Notes under the pieces: model-generated
What the model saw: only the letters and a program-made list of their open reading frames with translations
What the model was told of the DNA's origin: nothing
Database searches by the model: none
NCBI GenBank assembly: GCA_018389105.1
Contig: JACATO010000985.1
Coordinates: forward strand, 124,001-188,000
DNA length: 64,000 nucleotides
DNA from: Nautilus pompilius
Lineage: Eukaryota; Mollusca; Cephalopoda; Nautilida; Nautilidae
Direction of reading: 5' to 3'
Made by a program: the position numbers and the translations under genes
Part shown: positions 58,560 through 64,000 of the stretch, piece by piece
Layout of the letters: each line of letters opens with the position of its first letter
Numbering within the stretch: position 1 is the stretch's first letter

Positions 58560-59082
58560 TGTCGAATTATGGAATAAATAGTGATTCTAGATTCTTTGAT
58601 AGCAGAACTTCTTTGTTAAAACAAGAGTACAGACGACTCTGTGGAAACTTTGGTGTACTGTCACAGGCTTTTGTTAAGGAACTCACACGAAAACCTGATT
58701 GATGAATTGTTTAGTTTTTATGGCCAACATTTCTAAGGTAAACGAAGATGTCACCTCACCTCTAAAGTTGTTGCGGCATCTACGAGAACGCAACATTTCA
58801 GAAGTATTTTCTGACGCAGGCATAGTTCTCCGGATTTACCTGACTTTATCTGTGGCGAATACTGAGGGGGGGGGCCGATCTTTCTCTGTGCTCAAACACG
58901 TGAAGGGTGCTGACATACGCTCCACTGTCACACAAGACAAATCATGTAATCTCTCACTTCTATCAGCTCAATCAGATTTTACCCGGACTTCAGACTCTGA
59001 AGAGATTATCGACGACTTTGCTAAAACGGGAAAAGGCTCTCAAGGAGGCCATTTGTCGTTTTTACTTTGTGCGGTGGAATAA
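58560..59082 (+). pseudogene. hAT transposase C-terminal remnant (ZMYM1-like group)
   Basis: The frame at 58699-59082 contains GIVLRIYLTLSVANTEGGGR followed by SFSVLKHVK, IRSTVTQDKSCNLSLLS and EEIIDDFAK. This order (LRIYLTLPV....ERSFS.LK..K..LRS.M.Q.RL..L......D....IDDFA) is the dimerisation end of hAT proteins related to ZMYM1 and P52rIPK-like transposases. Preceding plus-strand pieces in other frames (YRRLCGNFGVLSQ, NLIDELFSFYGQHF) fit the helical part before it. The CERSFS motif is changed to GGRSFS. No ends were found. Confidence 0.72.
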
Positions 59083-61542
59083 GCCTTTTAGCCGATGTTG
59101 TATTAGAGGTGTGCTGTGAGCCTGCTGTACTCAGTCACGTACTACATTCCACGTGTTCAGTATTATTATTATTTTTTAAAATTCTAGTACTTGCAATTTT
59201 TTTTCCGAGAGCCTCGCAAACTCTTGTCCGGTGCTGGCTCGAAGCGACTGTCCCTCAAGACCGCTTAGTGTACACACTTGGCTCCAATGGGGGAAAGCGA
59301 TCGACATCACCTCGGGGGCAAGGCTCTCTAAAACTGAAAGCATCTTTTCCTTGACTCAAGCAACACGTGGAAATCGGAAGGGAAAAAAAGACAACAGAAC
59401 ACCCTGCAAAAAGAAATGCTGGCGCATTCTACGCACGAATTACTCGATTATTTCCTCATAGGAATTATCACTTGCCACGCCAGGGATACGTTTTATGGAA
59501 CAGTGCTCGACAGTACTTACCAAGGCGATGAGTTTTCACACCGGATCAGTAGAGTTAACCCCTTCGCTTCAGGTCAGGTCGAACCGGGGTGTGTTGCAAT
59601 GATATTTTTTTTTTTGGTTCAGCAGTTTTTATTAGAACGCTTCTCTGGCTCGTGCGATGTCGATGCTACGATTCTGGTTCGCTGCTGCTGCTGCTGCTGC
59701 AATTAGATGTTTATTTATGTATTCAGGATGGTGGAGAACTAAACACTGCAACAATCGAAGATATTCCGGACACGCCGGCACACACAAGCTTTTCTTGTAT
59801 CCGGCATGTTCCAGAAGCTGCCATTGTGATAAGATACGTTCCTGTATAGATAAAAGATGCCAACAGTAGATCATCTCTAGGAGAAGACTGATGCGACGGC
59901 CAGTCTTATATCCTCGCATGGGTCCTTTCTGGCCATAGGAATGAACCATTATTGCAGACGATGGAGGAACTTTAGCATGCTTTCATTACAACGGGCAGAT
60001 AACTCTCTTTTATTTAAAAAAAAAAAACAAACAAAAATCTGGGAGAAGAAACACTGATTTCAGCTGCTATGCATTATGCTTGCAATAATTCCCCCACCTC
60101 TTTCTTTTATCAAATAAAAAAAATAAAAGATAAAATAAAATAATCTTATACGCACTCAATTAAATTTAACCCTATAACGCCCATGGTCGCCACGCTTGAA
60201 ATATCAGGATGCCAGGAGAAGCGCACACAGTTTACAGAACCACCGACGGTTGTGGCGATTTCGTCACGTTGTGTTGAATACTTCAGGAGTCTGCGTCCCT
60301 GCATTCTGGCGATGTGTGGCATGTTACTCAGCCATGCGTGGCAGTAACCGACTGGGCGGTGGTGGATGACGCAGCAACATATCTCCAAGCTTCCGTATGT
60401 TCCTTGATGGGTGAGTCTTGTACTTAATGAGTTTTCTGCTGTTAGCCCTCGTCTCGGTGACTGTGCATATTTTCAAAGTTGATAACATGTTTTTCAATAA
60501 CAAATTCCATGGGTTCATTACATCGGGGTATAGTGTGTAAACGATTTGTACCTGGAAGAGGAAATAACAGTAGTGATAAGCATCCCAAGTGCATCAAAAA
60601 AGCAACATTTTAAATTGATAAATTAACAAAATCCTTTTGTCTTTGTTATACAAATTTTATATTTCTTTGAAAACTTTAGTAAATTTTATGCACTACAAAT
60701 AGTGTGGTAGTAAAATGCTTTGCCACAAACTTTTGATATTTACTCAATCAGGAAGTTGGCAGGTGATGTCACGTGAACCTGTCATTAATTCAGGTAGTTC
60801 ATTGTGTATTTACAAAAGTGTTGTCACAAAAGATTTTCCAGTGGCTCAGGAGAACTAATATTAACACTCAATGTTGTCCAGCTGTATGGCGAAAAGATAT
60901 CATGCATTACTTGTGGCTGTGGAATATGACAATGGTTGTCGTGGAAATCCATTCTATAAATGACAATGAGATCAGGAATGGCTCTTCTAACCTGCATGCC
61001 AACACTGGCACAAAGGGCAACCAGCCACACCCCTGTCTCCCTCTTTTCAGTGTTAATTTACAATTACTTTTGTGAACTTAAAGAAAATTGTTTTCTAATC
61101 AGTTTGAAATAAGCTAATCGAAGAAAACATTTTGGCAACATTTCTCTTAACTTCTTAAAATATCACTGCCAATATTAATGGAAATCAATAGTTCTCAACT
61201 TTGGCAGTTTTTCACTGCTGTTTTTGCCCAGGTTTCTTAGGCTTCAATATTCATGAAACACTGATACCCTTGCTTTTTGTTCTGCGCTCATAAAGCCAAT
61301 TTAAATCTTTGACACGATTTTCCCCAATAAATGTACAGATGTCATTGGGCACACCTGATTACAGTAAAGAACTATTTCTCTATGAAATCATAATTTGACC
61401 AACAAGAGATCTTCTCCATCTCAATATTTTGCTTTTTCACACACACAAGTGACAGAAATTAACTCTATATTGCATATTGTGGAAACTTTTTTGAAAATAT
61501 TAAATCTCTATTTAATAAATATATTTCTTTTTTCCATTTATG
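59083..61542. other. No gene seen
   Basis: (CTG)n-like run at 59681-59701, several poly-A tracts near 60015 and 60115. A minus-strand frame at 60388-60146 (NMPHIARMQGRRLLKYSTQR...) is unrecognised. CpG becomes scarce after about 60.3 kb. Confidence 0.5.
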
Positions 61543-61575
61543 ATATGGTTCTGTTAACTTTTAACAGAACCATAT
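61543..61575. repeat. Perfect 15-bp hairpin with 3-base loop
   Basis: atatggttctgttaa, loop ctt, then its exact reverse complement. A second hairpin with an 11-bp stem (aattttaattt) lies at 61620-61645. Confidence 0.85.
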
Positions 61576-61645
61576 TTCCCTTTGCTTTCAGGTTCTGCCA
61601 TTGTTTTTTGTCTTTTTTTAATTTTAATTTTTACAAATTAAAATT

Positions 61646-62529
61646 CATGTTTTCTTCCAAAGTATTTTGCTTTTCGAAATAAAAAAAACATTGCCAAGTA
61701 CTTGTTCAAGTCTAATACTGTATTTCATTTTGTACTGGTAAATTATTTTTGATGCAAATAAATCCATCAAATTTTAAAAGTGGAATGTACAATATATTAG
61801 TTCTTAATTTTTTCCTATCTCTCTGTTTCTTAATTAAAGTGTACATTATCTTATATTTCAGGTTATAGCTACAGATGGAGAATTTAACGATTCAAGCACT
61901 GCAACAGTGTAAATAAATATTTGTGATGAAAACAAATTTTTGCCGCAGTCTACACAACTGTAATACAGTCTCTCTATTTTAGAAGATATTACTGCTGTTA
62001 GAATGGTCATAATTAACAGTATGTTGGTTGTTTTTGTTTATGTTTGGTCTTGAGTAATCTTTATGAGACTTCTGTTTTACTTGTTTCTTTTAAATAATAA
62101 TTTTTGCAGTCTGTAGTGGTTAGCATGATACATGAAGTATGAAGCAGCCTGCTAACATTTCACAAATTTCTCTGTAGTTTTTTTCTGTCCGGCAAGTGCT
62201 GGAGTGGAGGGGGAATGATTGTGCCTAGTTCAGCATTAACATCCTACATGGGAAATTGCATACACCCAGGGTAACAGTGTGAATAATAAAAAAACATTCT
62301 GGGGAAAGACTAGCGTCAAGCCTGCAAACAATGACACAGTGGATGCCTGCATCTCTACTATAACTTAGGAGTATGAGATCTTGCTAAAAAAATTATTCAT
62401 TAGTTTTTGGAAGCATGAGAAGAAAAATGCTACACCAGCATCTTGGTTTCCATAAAATGTAGTTTCAAAACAGTTTTTTTTTTTTTTTAAAGCATGCACA
62501 TGTAACCGTCTATACTGAGATTATGTAGT
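61646..62529. other. No gene seen; AT-rich
   Basis: Nothing recognised; possibly the degraded 5' part of the mariner copy that follows. Confidence 0.4.
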
Positions 62530-62985
62530 TATAACGCTAAAGGAAATGATTTTGTAAGCAGGATAATTGTGTGGGATGAGGCTTTCATCTACTACTACTA
62601 CACTCCTGTCAAGGCACCCCAGCACACAGTGGTGTCATGCCCTAAATAAGTTCAAGGTAGTGGCCAATAACCCAGAATCAGGGTTTAGTGACATCAGATG
62701 CAGACCTTTTGTTGACATTCTGGAAAAAAAAAAAAAAAATGCCAGAGTCTGATCAGCAAAGGGTCTTCAAGTTATAGGTTAACTCTCCCTCCCATGTGCC
62801 AAACTTTACAGCTGGCATGACATCTTGCGTGGGCCGTAGAACACACCCTCTTACAGCCCAGACGTGGTACCAAACGACTTCATGCTGATAAATCGGTGAT
62901 AACTTCTTTTACTGGCTGTGTTCGGAGGACTCTGAGTAAGTGGGATAAGTGCATACCTGTTCATGGAGGATGCAATGGAAAATAG
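62530..62985 (+). pseudogene. Mariner transposase pseudogene fragment
   Basis: The frame near 62545-62630 reads RIIVWDEAFIYYYYTPVKAP, the mariner block around the first catalytic Asp (..DE.W..YY.PE.K). Its Asp codon is 62575-62577. Near 62846 SYSPDVVPNDFMLI matches PYSPDL.P.D..LF with the third catalytic residue (Asp codon 62861-62863). At 62941 WDKCI matches the conserved C-terminal RW.KCI. The three blocks are in three different frames, one shift probably at the A-run near 62725, so the gene is dead. Confidence 0.75.
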
Positions 62986-64000
62986 GTAGAGTGGGAGGTA
63001 TGATGCATTTAATTTTAGGTGATTTTTTTACTGGATGAAGCTAAAAAGAAAAACAGAACTAAATTCTAAATCTAAATATTAAAAGCAAAAAAATATCTAG
63101 ATATTGGAGTTTTTGTTTTTTTTTGCAAAAAATTCAGCAGGAAAAGACTGCAAAAGAATTATAAACACTAGGTGATCTGCAGTACTGGAGGAAAGGTGCA
63201 AGATTCCGCAGGAGATAGATAACGTGAGAAAATGCGCGTAAAAGAGGGAGGGGCCTGACTGACACATTATCAAAATGACTGGGTCGGACTCCAGCTTGGC
63301 TTGGAGTACTGCAGCATCGAGTGGCAGTCAACCGTTTCAAAGATATGGGAGGTAAATGCATCAGTAAGCAAACTAGAGTAATTTCCCTTTATTAATACAA
63401 ATTAATCTTACTGATTCGAAATGTTAACGTATTTAATGTTTTATTACATGGGAAAAAAAAAACTACTAAAAAAAATAAATAAATAAAGACTTATTTCTTG
63501 CCAGTAATTTTAAAATAAAAGATCCAATACAGTTTTTCTAGTTTTATACCAAGATAATGTTATGTTAGGTTATTACTTACTTACTGTACAGCCTAAGATT
63601 GGCCAAAATACATTTCAGTTAGAGGCACAGTTTATATTGATCCCGATCCACATCACTGTACTTACCGACCCATGAGAACAGGCAACGACTGTTTAAAGGT
63701 AGAAGTTGAGATTAATCTGTAGTATTTCTTTTCTTTGTTTACTGAATTGTTTCAGTGTTTTGATGAATCGAACTTTCTAATACTCCTCTCAGAGTTTTCG
63801 GAACGTATAAGGCCTTTTACAAGGGTGGATATTTGAACCCTTCTTCAATATGTACAGTTTACGAGTGTACTTCGATGTACCGGAGTCCCCCCCAACTTGT
63901 AATCTTATTTTAAAATGCGGGTTTTATAGTCGTAAGCAATTCTCAAGTAGTCGACTTTCAAACTTCTCTTCTTTTTTTTTTTTTTTTTCGTCAAGGACGT
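62986..64000. other. No gene seen to the window edge
   Basis: AT-rich with A/T homopolymers (near 63113, 63450, 63970). An unrecognised minus-strand frame at 63361-63134. Nothing else supported. Confidence 0.5.

Noticed and set aside
60146..60388. Minus-strand frame with NMPHIARMQGRRLLKYSTQR
   Set aside because: Looks protein-like, but I cannot assign it to any family and it has no splice sites or flanking motifs that support an exon.
1..64000. CRISPR arrays, operons, riboswitches or a novel multi-gene defence-like system
   Set aside because: None seen; the sequence is eukaryotic, and the repeats are microsatellites, SINE-like units and transposons without regular spacer structure.

Overview
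The window is nuclear DNA from an animal, most likely an invertebrate. It has two recognisable protein-coding genes, one of them split by introns of 0.3-3.9 kb with GT-AG borders. It also has AATAAA signals, tRNA-derived SINE-like repeats, dense microsatellites and many decayed transposons of animal type (hAT, Tigger/pogo, Tc1, mariner, LINE). There is no sign of operons, CRISPR or bacterial genes. A lophotrochozoan such as a mollusc would fit, but that is a guess from general character only.

Layout. 1-9.7 kb: no recognisable gene; CpG-rich, microsatellite-rich, with one perfect 18-bp inverted repeat. 9.7-11.2 kb: decayed LINE on the minus strand whose last stop codon is followed at once by a (CAA)n tail. 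11.2-22.5 kb: no recognisable gene. 22.5-24.9 kb: a nearly complete DNA-transposon-like element with CACTG termini carrying a frameshifted gene of an uncharacterised zinc-ribbon-like protein family. 24.9-32.9 kb: no firm gene; a CpG-rich promoter-like zone near 28-29.3 kb. 32.9-35.5 kb: a hAT element with a broken transposase and near-perfect 8-bp target duplications. 35.5-42.5 kb: AT-rich, CpG-poor, with a small hAT-like MITE, a LINE fragment and one arm of a large inverted repeat.

42.5-53.9 kb: a complete aquaglyceroporin gene on the minus strand (six coding exons, 291 codons as assembled from the genomic reading). Its introns hold a mariner-type MITE, SINE-like units, a deleted Tigger-like element, a Tc1 pseudogene, a hairpin and the second arm of the 1.45-kb inverted repeat. 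The two arms lie in intron 1 and just beyond the 3' end of the gene. 54.3-54.7 kb: a long polypyrimidine minisatellite. 55.6-57.6 kb: an intronless SLC6 transporter of glycine-transporter type on the plus strand, head-to-head with the aquaglyceroporin gene. 58.6-64 kb: a hAT transposase remnant, a perfect short hairpin and a mariner transposase remnant.

The two genes are a glycerol/water channel and a Na+/Cl- coupled amino-acid transporter. They share an intergenic region of about 1.76 kb, but nothing in the sequence shows a joint function. CpG content changes sharply by eye: rich in 0-30 kb and 53.3-60 kb, poor in 30-53 kb (except the hAT copy) and 60-64 kb. This is what mosaic invertebrate DNA methylation over transcribed gene bodies would leave.
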